A DNA stretch of 64,000 nucleotides, from the NCBI GenBank assembly GCA_963772675.1, contig CAVYYF010000007.1:434001-498000 (forward strand), written 5' to 3'. The position numbers and the translations under genes were made by a program. The notes under the pieces are model-generated. The model saw only the letters and a list, made by a program, of their open reading frames with translations. It was not told where the DNA came from and ran no database searches. Below, piece by piece: positions 19,341 through 27,708 of the stretch. Source of the DNA: JAKAGZ01 sp963772675 (GTDB taxonomy: Bacteria; Bacteroidota; Ignavibacteria; Ignavibacteriales; Ignavibacteriaceae). Positions within the stretch are counted from its first letter, which is position 1; the number at the start of each line of letters is the position of its first letter.

Positions 19341-20123
19341 TCAAAACTCGAGTTTTCGCATTCCAATATGGCAAATAGCAAAATCATATTTAATCGGATC
19401 AGCAGGATCAAATACCTTCAAGTTCTCAGTTATTTGTTCAGCCATTTTCCAGCTTACATTTCTATAGGTAGTTAATTTAAGTGTTTTGCAAATACGCGCG
19501 ATATGTGTATCAACCGGGATAACTAGTTTATCCGGATAAATTTCATTCCATAATCCAAAATCAAGATCATCCTTTCTTACCATCCATCGGAGGAAAAGAT
19601 TCATTCTTTTACAGGCACTGCCAAGCTCAGGCAAAGGAAACATAAAGCGAACGCCGGGAGAAACTTTTTTTGCTTTCGTTCTCTTTTTTATTTCATCTAC
19701 AAAATTTTTGGAAAATGAAGAAAGCCCATTCTTTATATTTTTTTCTTCCTTATTAAAATTTTCAAAAAATAAATTTTTTAAAGAACTTTTTCGCCCGTAA
19801 ATATTCTTCAAAGAAAAGAATAGATTCTGGATATCTTCTTCAGTATAAAATCTGTGTTTCAGGCCTTTTAATTTTATTTTATTTTGTGTCTTACTAAAGT
19901 TCGTTACAAAATCATAAGGCTTTGAATTGGTAATTATCAGAATTTTATCAAGTGTATTAATAATCTGCTTTACATTTCCATAAGCAAAAATTGATGCAAT
20001 AAATCCCATTAATTCAATATCCTCTTCTTTTGAAAATAAATGGAGAAATTGCAAAGGATCGGGAGAGATTTGTGATTTATCAAACGCCTTATAATGGTAA
20101 TCCAGTTTTTGCTTTAAGTTCAT
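19341..20123 (-). CDS. TIGR02757 family protein (DUF2400)
   Basis: This 260-residue protein matches the TIGR02757/DUF2400 family: KLDYHYKAFDKSQISPDPLQFLH near the start, FIASIFAYGNVKQI, RMNLFLRWMVRKDDLDFGLW, and PVDTHIARICKTLKLTTYR near residue 215. The VDTHIxRI signature resembles a helix-hairpin-helix DNA-glycosylase fold, but no enzymatic role has been established that I know of. It is soluble, with no signal peptide. It is divergent from the GH47 gene, with 95 bases between the starts, and separated from the OPT gene, so it is probably expressed alone. Confidence 0.88.
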   Translation of the reverse strand: MNLKQKLDYHYKAFDKSQISPDPLQFLHLFSKEEDIELMGFIASIFAYGNVKQIINTLDKILIITNSKPYDFVTNFSKTQNKIKLKGLKHRFYTEEDIQNLFFSLKNIYGRKSSLKNLFFENFNKEEKNIKNGLSSFSKNFVDEIKKRTKAKKVSPGVRFMFPLPELGSACKRMNLFLRWMVRKDDLDFGLWNEIYPDKLVIPVDTHIARICKTLKLTTYRNVSWKMAEQITENLKVFDPADPIKYDFAICHIGMRKLEF

Positions 20124-20218
20124 AAAAAGAAGGGGCCCTCATTTTGAAATCCGAAATTACTACTTATTTTTATCAAATGTATTTTATAAATTAACTCTAA
20201 ACTTAATAGGAATTATAA

Positions 20219-21559
20219 ATGAAAAATTTGCTCCTCCTTGTATTATTCTCAACATTGCCGCTCTTTCCTCAAACACAAAAGATTGATAAAATTAAGTTGG
20301 CAAATGAAGTCAAGCAAGAATTTCTCCATGCGTGGAATGGTTATAAAAAATACGCCTGGGGCCACGACGAATTATTGCCACTTTCAAAGAGTTACAAGGA
20401 CTGGTACAAAGAATCACTTCTTCTTACACCTATGGATGCGTTTGGTACAATGAAAATTATGGGACTTGATAAAGAAGCGAAGGAAGATAAAGAACTTATA
20501 CTCAGCAAATTGTCATTTGATAAAAATATGTCAGTCCAGTTTTTCGAAGTAAATATAAGATTACTCGGTGGGCTTCTCTCTGCATACCAACTTGACGGTG
20601 ATAAAAGGTTTCTCGATCTCGCTATTGATCTTGCAAATAGATTGCTGCCCGCATTCAATTCTCCAACCGGAATGCCTTACAGGTTTGTAAATCTGAAAAC
20701 AGGTGCTACAAGTGATCCGGTCAGTAATCCAGCGGAAATTGGAACATTGATTTTAGAATGGGGAACTCTATCTAGAATTACAGGTAATGAAATTTATTAT
20801 CAAAAAGCAAAGAAGGCTCTTGAGGGCGTTTATAAAAGAAGATCAAAAATTGATCTCGTAGGAACATTCATTAATGTTAATACAGGAGAATGGACAAACA
20901 CTGATTCACATATCAGCGGGGCAATTGATTCATACTATGAATACTTATTAAAAGGCTGGTTAATGTTTGGTGATAAAGATCTGAAAAATATGTGGGACGT
21001 AAGCATAAAAGCGATTAATAAATATCTTGCAAATGATACTAAAAATGGTTTCTGGTATGGACACGCTGATATGAATACAGGGAAAAGAACTGCAACAGTA
21101 TTCGGCTCACTCGATGCTTTTTTCCCTGCTGAACTTATACTAAGCGGCGACGCAACTCGTGCTGAAAAACTACAGGAAAGCTGTTACAAAATGTGGATGC
21201 TTCAAGGGATAGAACCGGAAGAACTTGATTATTCAGATATGAAAATTACTTATCCAAATTATGCACTTCGCCCGGAAAATATTGAATCAGCCTACTATCT
21301 CTATCATTTTACTAAGGACCCAAAATATTTGAAAATGGGAAAAGATTATTTTGAATCACTGGTGAAATATTGCAGAAACGACGTCGGCTATTCAACATTA
21401 AAAAGTGTTATCACTAAAGAGCAGGCAGATTTGATGCACAGTTTCTTTCTTGCGGAAACATTGAAATATTGTTATCTGATCTTCGCTCCGCAAAACACGA
21501 TCGACTTTAATAAGACTTTATTTAATACAGAGGCGCATCCGTTAAAAATCTGGAAATAA
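20219..21559 (+). CDS. Glycoside hydrolase family 47 (class I alpha-mannosidase), exported
   Basis: This 446-residue protein has a signal peptide (MKNLLLLVLFSTLPLFPQTQ), then the GH47 markers WGHDELLPLS (from about residue 47), the paired-helix repeats of an alpha/alpha barrel, LRPENIESAYYLYHFTKDPKY and the near-C-terminal FNTEAHPLKIW. NTEAHPL is a signature of class I mannosidases and supplies the calcium-binding Thr. The family trims alpha-1,2-linked mannose, which in bacteria points to scavenging of glycans from fungi, plants or other eukaryotes. It opens a carbohydrate-oriented stretch and ends tail-to-tail with the SMP-30-like gene. Confidence 0.88.
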   Translation: MKNLLLLVLFSTLPLFPQTQKIDKIKLANEVKQEFLHAWNGYKKYAWGHDELLPLSKSYKDWYKESLLLTPMDAFGTMKIMGLDKEAKEDKELILSKLSFDKNMSVQFFEVNIRLLGGLLSAYQLDGDKRFLDLAIDLANRLLPAFNSPTGMPYRFVNLKTGATSDPVSNPAEIGTLILEWGTLSRITGNEIYYQKAKKALEGVYKRRSKIDLVGTFINVNTGEWTNTDSHISGAIDSYYEYLLKGWLMFGDKDLKNMWDVSIKAINKYLANDTKNGFWYGHADMNTGKRTATVFGSLDAFFPAELILSGDATRAEKLQESCYKMWMLQGIEPEELDYSDMKITYPNYALRPENIESAYYLYHFTKDPKYLKMGKDYFESLVKYCRNDVGYSTLKSVITKEQADLMHSFFLAETLKYCYLIFAPQNTIDFNKTLFNTEAHPLKIWK

Positions 21560-21562
21560 AGA

Positions 21563-22733
21563 TCATTTTACCATCACCATTTTCTTTTGTTCTTTTAAAG
21601 TTACCTGCAGTCAACTGATAGAAGTAAATTCCACTGCAATGACCTTTGCCATTAAACCTGTAAGCATAATTTCCCTGTTCGAGATCTTTATCTACCAGAG
21701 TTTGAACTTCTTCTCCAAGCAGGTTATATATTTTTAACTCCGCATGACTTTTCTGGCCGAGATAAAAAGTAATATTAGTTTCCGGATTAAACGGGTTTGG
21801 ATAATTTGGATATAACTTAAAAAATTTAGCGGGTAGTTCTCGTGTGACTTTCAAATCAGTTGTTGTTGCTAAACGAATTCTGTAAAGACTGCTTCCGCCT
21901 GTTATGTAAAGAGCCTTCCTGTCCTGATCTCCCCAGGCACAGTTAGAGGGATTCCCGGAAACCTCAATTTTATCAAGATACTGACCTTCCGGCGAGATAA
22001 TCCAGACACCAGTCGGCCCGGCACAATAAATATTTCCATCAGGATCAGTTTTCATTCCATCAGCGTAACCGCTGGCAGGAATGGAATATAAAAGATTTTT
22101 GTTCGCAATAGTGGAATCATTTATCACATCCCATACATAAATTTCACATTCGTGGGACTCATTTACATATAGTTTTGTCTCATCAGGGGAAAAACAAATT
22201 CCATTTGGTTCCTCCAAAGTTTTGTCCAGTAATTTAAGAGTACCGGAAGTATCCAGCCTATAAATTCCTTGAAAATCCATATCGTGATCGAAAGGATAAG
22301 GGATATTAAAATCCGGATCAGTAAAAAATATTGAACCATCGGATTTTACTACAACATCATTTGGGCTATTAAATTTTTTACCTTCGTAGGTCGACGCCAA
22401 AGAAACAATTGTGCCATCATTTTCTCTTCTTGCTACTCTTCTCAACTTCATCTGGGTTAAAATGAGTCTTCCCTGTAAATCGAGAGTCAACCCATTGCAA
22501 CTATCCGAAGGTTGAATATAGGTTGTTAGTGAACTGTCTGCAGGTAACCATAAATAGACTGAATTCGCTTTAATGTCACTAAATAAAAGGCCAAGACTAT
22601 CAATCCATACAGGACCTTCCGGCTGCAAGAGTCCATCGGCTATCTTTTCAAGCTTAGTTGTTGAAGGAACCGGGGATTGTGCTACAATAATTGAAGTGAA
22701 AAATAAAAGGATTAAAAAGAATAGTTTTTTCAT
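21563..22733 (-). CDS. SMP-30/gluconolactonase-like exported protein with type IX sorting domain (C-terminal frameshift)
   Basis: A signal peptide (MKKLFFLILLFFTSIIVAQ) is followed by a six-bladed propeller of the SMP-30/gluconolactonase/LRE type (LQPEGPVWIDSLGLLFSDI, FNSPNDVVVKSDGSIFFTD, EPNGICFSPDETKLYVNES, YADGMKTDPDGNIY). The tail carries the sorting domain (FKLYPNYPNPFNPETNITF ... GIYFYQLTAG). The uncorrected frame reads through to 21522 and overlaps GH47. Removing one base near 21585-21592 gives the canonical ending TKKMVMVK with a stop at 21563-21565, just clear of GH47 (389 residues). It is probably exported by the Por/T9SS route and anchored or released at the surface. The lactone or other substrate is unknown. 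Confidence 0.85.
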
Positions 22734-22958
22734 CCGCTACCCCCATTTAAGTAGTGTAAATGTCACTCAAAAAAATAAAATCTGATAAAAACAAAATAAT
22801 AAAGTGCTAGGGGAATTCCTAAAAGAATATTTATTGTAATCTGTTTAAATTATTTTTAAGTAATTTAATTACCTTTCTCTAAAGATTATATTTATTTTAT
22901 TAACGCCCTTTTGTTTATTATTATCATGAACATTCCTTTAAAGTAATTTTTGAAATAA

Positions 22959-24047
22959 ATGGCAATAGAAAAACTTTTGATTATCTTTTTAATTGCATTA
23001 CCAGGGTATTGTCAAACAGCTAAGTCTGATAATTGGCAATATAATCCTCCCAAACATTATATTGCATACAAAACTTCAACACCGATTACTATTGATGGGA
23101 AAGCTGATGAGCCTGCCTGGAAATTTGCCGATTGGACAGACGATTTTGTTGATATTAAAGGAAATAAAAAAAACAAACCGGAATTCAGGACAAGGGCCAA
23201 AATTACGTGGGATGATAATTATTTCTATTTTTACGCAGAACTTGAAGAGCCAAACGTATGGGCAGATATAACTCAACGTGATGCAGTAATATTTCACAAT
23301 AATGATTTTGAAATATTTCTAAAGCCATACACTGAATTTCCCCAATACTGCGAATTTGAAATGAATGCTATAAATACTGTTTGGGATTTACTCTTAATGA
23401 ATGCTTACCGTGTGGATGGGCCTATAATAAATAACTGGGATATAAAAGGTTTGAAAAATGCGGTTCACGTGGATGGTACAATCAATTATCCAGCAGATAA
23501 GGATAAAGGTTGGTCTGTTGAAATTGCTATTCCCCGCTCCGCTCTGAATGAATTAAAATTTAAAAATATGAAAAGTCCAATACCAGAAATATGGCGTATC
23601 AATTTTTCACGCGTTGAGTGGGATTATAAAATTACTAATGGCAAATATGAAAAGAAAAAAGATCAGTACGGAAAATTTTTACCAGAGCATAATTGGGTCT
23701 GGTCTCCACAGGGAGCGATAGATATGCATCAGCCGGAGCACTGGGGATATGTAAAATTCAGTGATAAAAAACCGGGTGCCGATAAGTTTTCTGTTCCGCA
23801 GAACGATAAAATTATTCAGGCCTTGTTTTATCTTTATAAAAAAGAAAAAGAAATTTTGAGGCAAAATGGTAATTATACAGTTGACATTGAGGAACTTGAA
23901 CCTTTAAAATTTGTCTTTGATAATAAAATCTTCAGCCCCAAAATCTATTTAACAAATTTTGGCTTTGAGATTGTTTTTAATATTAATTATATGAGAACTA
24001 AATTCGTAATAAATGAGAAAGGGTTTATCAAACAAATAAAGTACTAA
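22959..24047 (+). CDS. Exported protein with family 9 carbohydrate-binding-like domain
   Basis: This 362-residue protein starts with a signal sequence (MAIEKLLIIFLIALPGYCQ). A CBM9-like domain covers about residues 30-260: ITIDGKADEPAWKFADWTDDFVDI, RAKITWDDNYFYFYAELEEPNVWA, NDFEIFLKP, WSVEIAIPRSAL and a closing PEHWGYVKF. CBM9-like domains bind sugar-chain ends. The about 90 residues after it are not recognised. The stop is two bases before the next gene's start, so it is in an operon with the GHL10-like protein, which suggests a joint role on a polysaccharide (inference). I see no catalytic domain here. Confidence 0.85.
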   Translation: MAIEKLLIIFLIALPGYCQTAKSDNWQYNPPKHYIAYKTSTPITIDGKADEPAWKFADWTDDFVDIKGNKKNKPEFRTRAKITWDDNYFYFYAELEEPNVWADITQRDAVIFHNNDFEIFLKPYTEFPQYCEFEMNAINTVWDLLLMNAYRVDGPIINNWDIKGLKNAVHVDGTINYPADKDKGWSVEIAIPRSALNELKFKNMKSPIPEIWRINFSRVEWDYKITNGKYEKKKDQYGKFLPEHNWVWSPQGAIDMHQPEHWGYVKFSDKKPGADKFSVPQNDKIIQALFYLYKKEKEILRQNGNYTVDIEELEPLKFVFDNKIFSPKIYLTNFGFEIVFNINYMRTKFVINEKGFIKQIKY

Positions 24048-24049
24048 AT

Positions 24050-25144
24050 ATGAAACGTTTATTTCTAATTCTACATCTAATTATTTTATTTCAACTTCCA
24101 ACTTTGGGACTTAACAAAATATACAAAGGTAATCCAGCTCAAAAGCATTTTATTTTTGCCGTATGGGGTCACGGAGACAAAGGTAAATCTGATGCGAGCT
24201 GGGATTCCGTCTTTACAAAATTTCATAATGCCGGAATCACTGATTTCTTTATCGGCGCTCCACCTTCAGAATTAAAAAGAATGGTAAGATTGACGAAAGG
24301 GAAAGGAATAAGGATCCACGGATGGGTGTGGGTTCTCAACAGGCCAAATGATACTATCGCACAAAAACATCCCGATTGGTATGCTGTTAACAGACTCGGG
24401 AAAAACAGCCTTGAGTACAGACCTTATGTAGATTACTATCAATGGCTGAGTCCTTTTAGTCCGGGTGCACGCGAATATATAAAGAATAATATTCGTGCTG
24501 TAGCGGAAGTTAAGGGATTAGCTTCTGTCCATCTCGATTACGTGCGTTTTTGTGATGTTATTTTAGGTAAAGCCTTGCAGCCAAAATATAATCTTGTACA
24601 GGATCACGAAATGCCGGAATATGATTTTGGTTATCATCCTGAGGCCAGAAAAGAATTCAGGAAAATCTTTGGAGTAGATCCAATGACCATGGATCATCCA
24701 GAATTAAGTAATGAGTGGCGGCAATTCAGGTTGAATGCCGTAACTTCCCTTGTGAATGAATTATCAGAAATTGCTCACAAAAATCATAAAAAAATTTCTG
24801 CCGCAGTATTCCCTTTCCCGGAACTTGCCAGGATGAACGTACGGCAGGACTGGAGTTCATGGAATCTGGATATAGTTTTACCTATGCTTTACCAGAATTT
24901 TTATAATCAGAATTTAAACTGGATAGGTTTTTCGATACAACAAGGACTCAGGGAAATTCATGGAAGATTTTCTTTATATGCTGGATTATACATCCCTTCG
25001 CTTTCTCCTGTAGAATTAAAGGAAGCGGTAATGATTTCGAAAAAGAACGGTGCCTCAGGCGTGTCTCTGTTTGATATTTCAGCATTAACAGATGAACATT
25101 TGAAAATGGTCAAAGAATTGAATCAGGAATTCAACGCAAAATAA
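24050..25144 (+). CDS. Exported family-10-like glycosyl hydrolase (GHL10/DUF187-type TIM barrel)
   Basis: This 364-residue protein has a signal peptide (MKRLFLILHLIILFQLPTLG) and a TIM-barrel pattern of the GHL10 type: HGWVWVLNRPNDT, WLSPFSPGAREYIKNNIRAV, the marker HLDYVRF (residues 161-167, usually LDYIRY), ISAAVFPFPE and WNLDIVLPMLYQ. Members of this group are predicted or shown to attack glycosidic bonds in peptidoglycan-like or plant-derived polymers. The exact reaction is unclear here. It is tightly linked to the CBM9-like gene two bases upstream and appears to be the catalytic partner. Confidence 0.82.
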   Translation: MKRLFLILHLIILFQLPTLGLNKIYKGNPAQKHFIFAVWGHGDKGKSDASWDSVFTKFHNAGITDFFIGAPPSELKRMVRLTKGKGIRIHGWVWVLNRPNDTIAQKHPDWYAVNRLGKNSLEYRPYVDYYQWLSPFSPGAREYIKNNIRAVAEVKGLASVHLDYVRFCDVILGKALQPKYNLVQDHEMPEYDFGYHPEARKEFRKIFGVDPMTMDHPELSNEWRQFRLNAVTSLVNELSEIAHKNHKKISAAVFPFPELARMNVRQDWSSWNLDIVLPMLYQNFYNQNLNWIGFSIQQGLREIHGRFSLYAGLYIPSLSPVELKEAVMISKKNGASGVSLFDISALTDEHLKMVKELNQEFNAK

Positions 25145-25505
25145 TTCATTATTGTAAGAGAAACTATGACAAACTTTGGTCTTTGCTAATTCTATAAGAA
25201 ATTTTATTGCTATTATACATTTATCCTCTTAAATTTTGACCATTCGACGGTAGCTAATGACAAAAAGCAAATTTTGGAATACTGCAATACAGACAGAATC
25301 AATTATGCACAGTTTGAGGGTTGGAGGTATTTTAGGATCTGGAAATGGGAAATTGTTAAGCAGGTATTCCAATATTATATTTAATCGCGTGAAGATATTA
25401 ATTGACAATCGAAGTGCTAAATATTATTTTCTAACTAATTCGTTTTTACCTTTATTAAATAAGATATAAAAAACGCATTTATCTAACACAAAAATAGGAG
25501 CTACA
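25145..25505. other. Gene-free stretch before the beta-barrel gene
   Basis: The gap is AT-rich. A 70-codon ORF at 25257-25469 has no recognisable domain, signal or ribosome-binding site, and I do not accept it. A ttgaca box near 25400 may belong to the promoter of the next gene, which has AGGAG just before its ATG. Confidence 0.45.
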
Positions 25506-26114
25506 ATGAATAAGGGACAAAGACTCTCCGGCCTTTATAAAGCCATTCTGTTTATTTTTATTATTTTTTTCTCAGCTGTTTTAACCGAAGCACAAACAAC
25601 TTCTAGTCGTTCCTTGGCATTTGAATCACCCTCAAGTGGAAATGGAAGCTGGCTGATAGGAGGTAAATTGGGAATGGCGATTGGCAGCGGTTTCGGAGGT
25701 TCAAGCGTAGGGCTACAAATCGGTCCTATGGGAGAATATAAATTTAACAGTAATATGGCCATCGGTACAGAATTAAATATTAATACTTTTGGTGGAACTC
25801 CTGTAGAATGGGCAGATTATTTTAAATATTATTTTGAGATACCCGGCTCAGATGTTAAACCATATGCAGATGCAGGACTCAGTCTTTGGTTTTCTTCAGG
25901 CGGTCCATATTTTGCAATTCGATTTGGTGGTGGGGCAAATTTCAAGATTGCAAAAAATCTCTACATACCAGCTGACCTTCAAATCGGTCCGGTTTTCTAC
26001 AGTACTAAAACAGTAGGTTTTGATCCAAACACTTTTCAGACAACAACGACCTCGAGCTCTAATACAATATTCTATGTTGCTATTACAACAGGAATCAGGT
26101 ACGAGCTTCCTTAA
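25506..26114 (+). CDS. Outer-membrane beta-barrel protein
   Basis: This 202-residue protein has a signal peptide (KAILFIFIIFFSAVLTEAQ). It then shows alternating hydrophobic strands with glycine and aromatic residues (WLIGGKLGMAIGSGFGG, VGLQIGPMGEYKF, FAIRFGGGANFKI, FYVAITTGIRYELP), the usual look of a small eight-stranded OmpA-like or OMP_b-brl barrel. The last strand ends at the C-terminus, as expected for recognition by the barrel-assembly machinery. Function unknown. It appears monocistronic: a ribosome-binding AGGAG precedes it and a clear terminator follows 24 bases after the stop. Confidence 0.78.
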   Translation: MNKGQRLSGLYKAILFIFIIFFSAVLTEAQTTSSRSLAFESPSSGNGSWLIGGKLGMAIGSGFGGSSVGLQIGPMGEYKFNSNMAIGTELNINTFGGTPVEWADYFKYYFEIPGSDVKPYADAGLSLWFSSGGPYFAIRFGGGANFKIAKNLYIPADLQIGPVFYSTKTVGFDPNTFQTTTTSSSNTIFYVAITTGIRYELP

Positions 26115-26138
26115 ATAATTAAATTAGAAGTTCAAAAT

Positions 26139-26163
26139 AGCCGGGTTCAGCCCGGCTTTTTTA
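26139..26163 (+). terminator. Rho-independent terminator of the beta-barrel gene
   Basis: A perfect seven-base stem (AGCCGGG / CCCGGCT) with loop ttcag is followed by a run of seven T. It ends the transcript of the outer-membrane protein gene. Confidence 0.9.
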
Positions 26164-26269
26164 TTTTCACCCTATTTATCATTTTTAAAACAATATCATA
26201 TTGAAATATGAATAAGTATTATTAAGTTACTAACTTTATTAGCATTACTTTAGAAATTGATGAAGTATA

Positions 26270-27574
26270 ATGACGGGAAAAACTAAAGATAACAAAATAG
26301 GATTTATTGAAGCAGCGTCAATAGGAATTGGCGGTATGGTGGGTGGTGGAATTTTTGCGGTACTAGGGTTGGCTGTGCAATTATCCAAGGGAGGGGCCCC
26401 GGTTGCTTTTTTAATTGCAGGCATTGTTGCTCTTGTAACTTCTTATTCATATTCTAAATTGTCAGTTTCTCTACCCGGTAAAGGAGGCACAGTTTCTTTC
26501 CTTGATAAAGCATTTGGGCCGGGGCTATTCACTGGCTCAATGAATATACTTTTGTGGATAAGCTACATTATTATGCTTTCATTATATTCTTATGCATTTG
26601 GAAGCTATGCAAATGAATTATTCTTTGGAAGTTCTCAGGTATTTATCAAACATCTGTTTATAAGCGGAATTGTAATTGCAGTTACTGTTTTAAATATTTT
26701 TAGTGCTAAGCTAATAGGAGAAGCTGAAGATTTTATTGTTGCTATAAAACTATTAATACTTATATTTTTCTGTGTTGTAGGTTTTTGGGGAATACAAACA
26801 GACAAACTGATGATAAGTCATTGGTCTCCTGCTTCAAACCTGGTTGCAGGTGGTTTCATTATCTTTCTTGCTTATGAAGGATTTGAATTAATTGCAAATA
26901 CAGCTGGCGATGTTCGCAATCCCGAAAAAACTTTACCCCGGGCATTTTATGGTTCGGTTATTTTTGTCATTGTTCTTTATATTCTGGTAGCAACGGTCAC
27001 AGTTGGAAATCTGCCGGTTGATAAAATTGTGGAAGCAAAAGATTACGCGCTTGCAGTAGCTGCAAAACCTTTCCTTGGACAATTTGGAATTATTTTGATT
27101 TCAATTGCGGCCCTGCTTTCAACAACTTCAGCAATAAATGCAACACTTTACGGATCCGCACGATTGAGTTACATAATAGCAAAAGATGGTGAACTACCAA
27201 AATTTTTAGAAGATAACGTCTGGGACAAACCTCTTGAAGGATTATTACTTACTTCTGTTTTAACGCTACTTGTTGCAAATATTTTTGATTTGTCAAGTCT
27301 CTCTACTATGGGAAGTGCCGGATTTCTGCTGATATTTGCAGGCGTAAATCTTGCAAACGCCAAAATATCCCTGCAGACAAAAAGCAAAAAGTTTATATCA
27401 TTAATAGGAGCAGGATTATGTATCGGTGCTCTTGTTAGTTTAATTTGGCAGACTTTAAAAACTGATCCTGCACATATATGGGTATTGATTGGTATGGTTT
27501 TATTATCAGTAGGCATAGAAGGTGGTTTTAGAATTTTTTCGGGAAGAGAACTAAGAATTAATAAGAGCTCTTAG
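26270..27574 (+). CDS. APC family amino-acid permease
   Basis: This 434-residue intact permease has about 12 helices and the APC signatures SIGIGGMVGGGIFAVLGLAVQLSKGG in helix 1, FIIFLAYEGFELIANTAGDVRNPEKTLPRAF in helix 6 and ALLSTTSAINATLYGSARLSY in helix 8. It should move amino acids or related amines across the inner membrane. Unlike the broken permease at 6.7-9.0 kb, it has no Usp tails and its reading frame is clean. It stands alone between a beta-barrel gene and the GH127 gene, and its specificity cannot be predicted. Confidence 0.92.
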   Translation: MTGKTKDNKIGFIEAASIGIGGMVGGGIFAVLGLAVQLSKGGAPVAFLIAGIVALVTSYSYSKLSVSLPGKGGTVSFLDKAFGPGLFTGSMNILLWISYIIMLSLYSYAFGSYANELFFGSSQVFIKHLFISGIVIAVTVLNIFSAKLIGEAEDFIVAIKLLILIFFCVVGFWGIQTDKLMISHWSPASNLVAGGFIIFLAYEGFELIANTAGDVRNPEKTLPRAFYGSVIFVIVLYILVATVTVGNLPVDKIVEAKDYALAVAAKPFLGQFGIILISIAALLSTTSAINATLYGSARLSYIIAKDGELPKFLEDNVWDKPLEGLLLTSVLTLLVANIFDLSSLSTMGSAGFLLIFAGVNLANAKISLQTKSKKFISLIGAGLCIGALVSLIWQTLKTDPAHIWVLIGMVLLSVGIEGGFRIFSGRELRINKSS

Positions 27575-27708
27575 TTCATTTGTTTTACATAACCATTACT
27601 AGTGTTTTCAAGTTTTGCTTCATTTCTTTTTTATTAAACATTTTATAAAATTCCATTATAAAAAGAAATTCATTATTTTGAATCATACTAAAATTTCCCG
27701 GATATAAA

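Noticed and set aside
25257..25469. 70-codon ORF in the gap before the beta-barrel gene
   Set aside because: No domain, signal peptide or ribosome-binding site, and low-complexity AT-rich composition.
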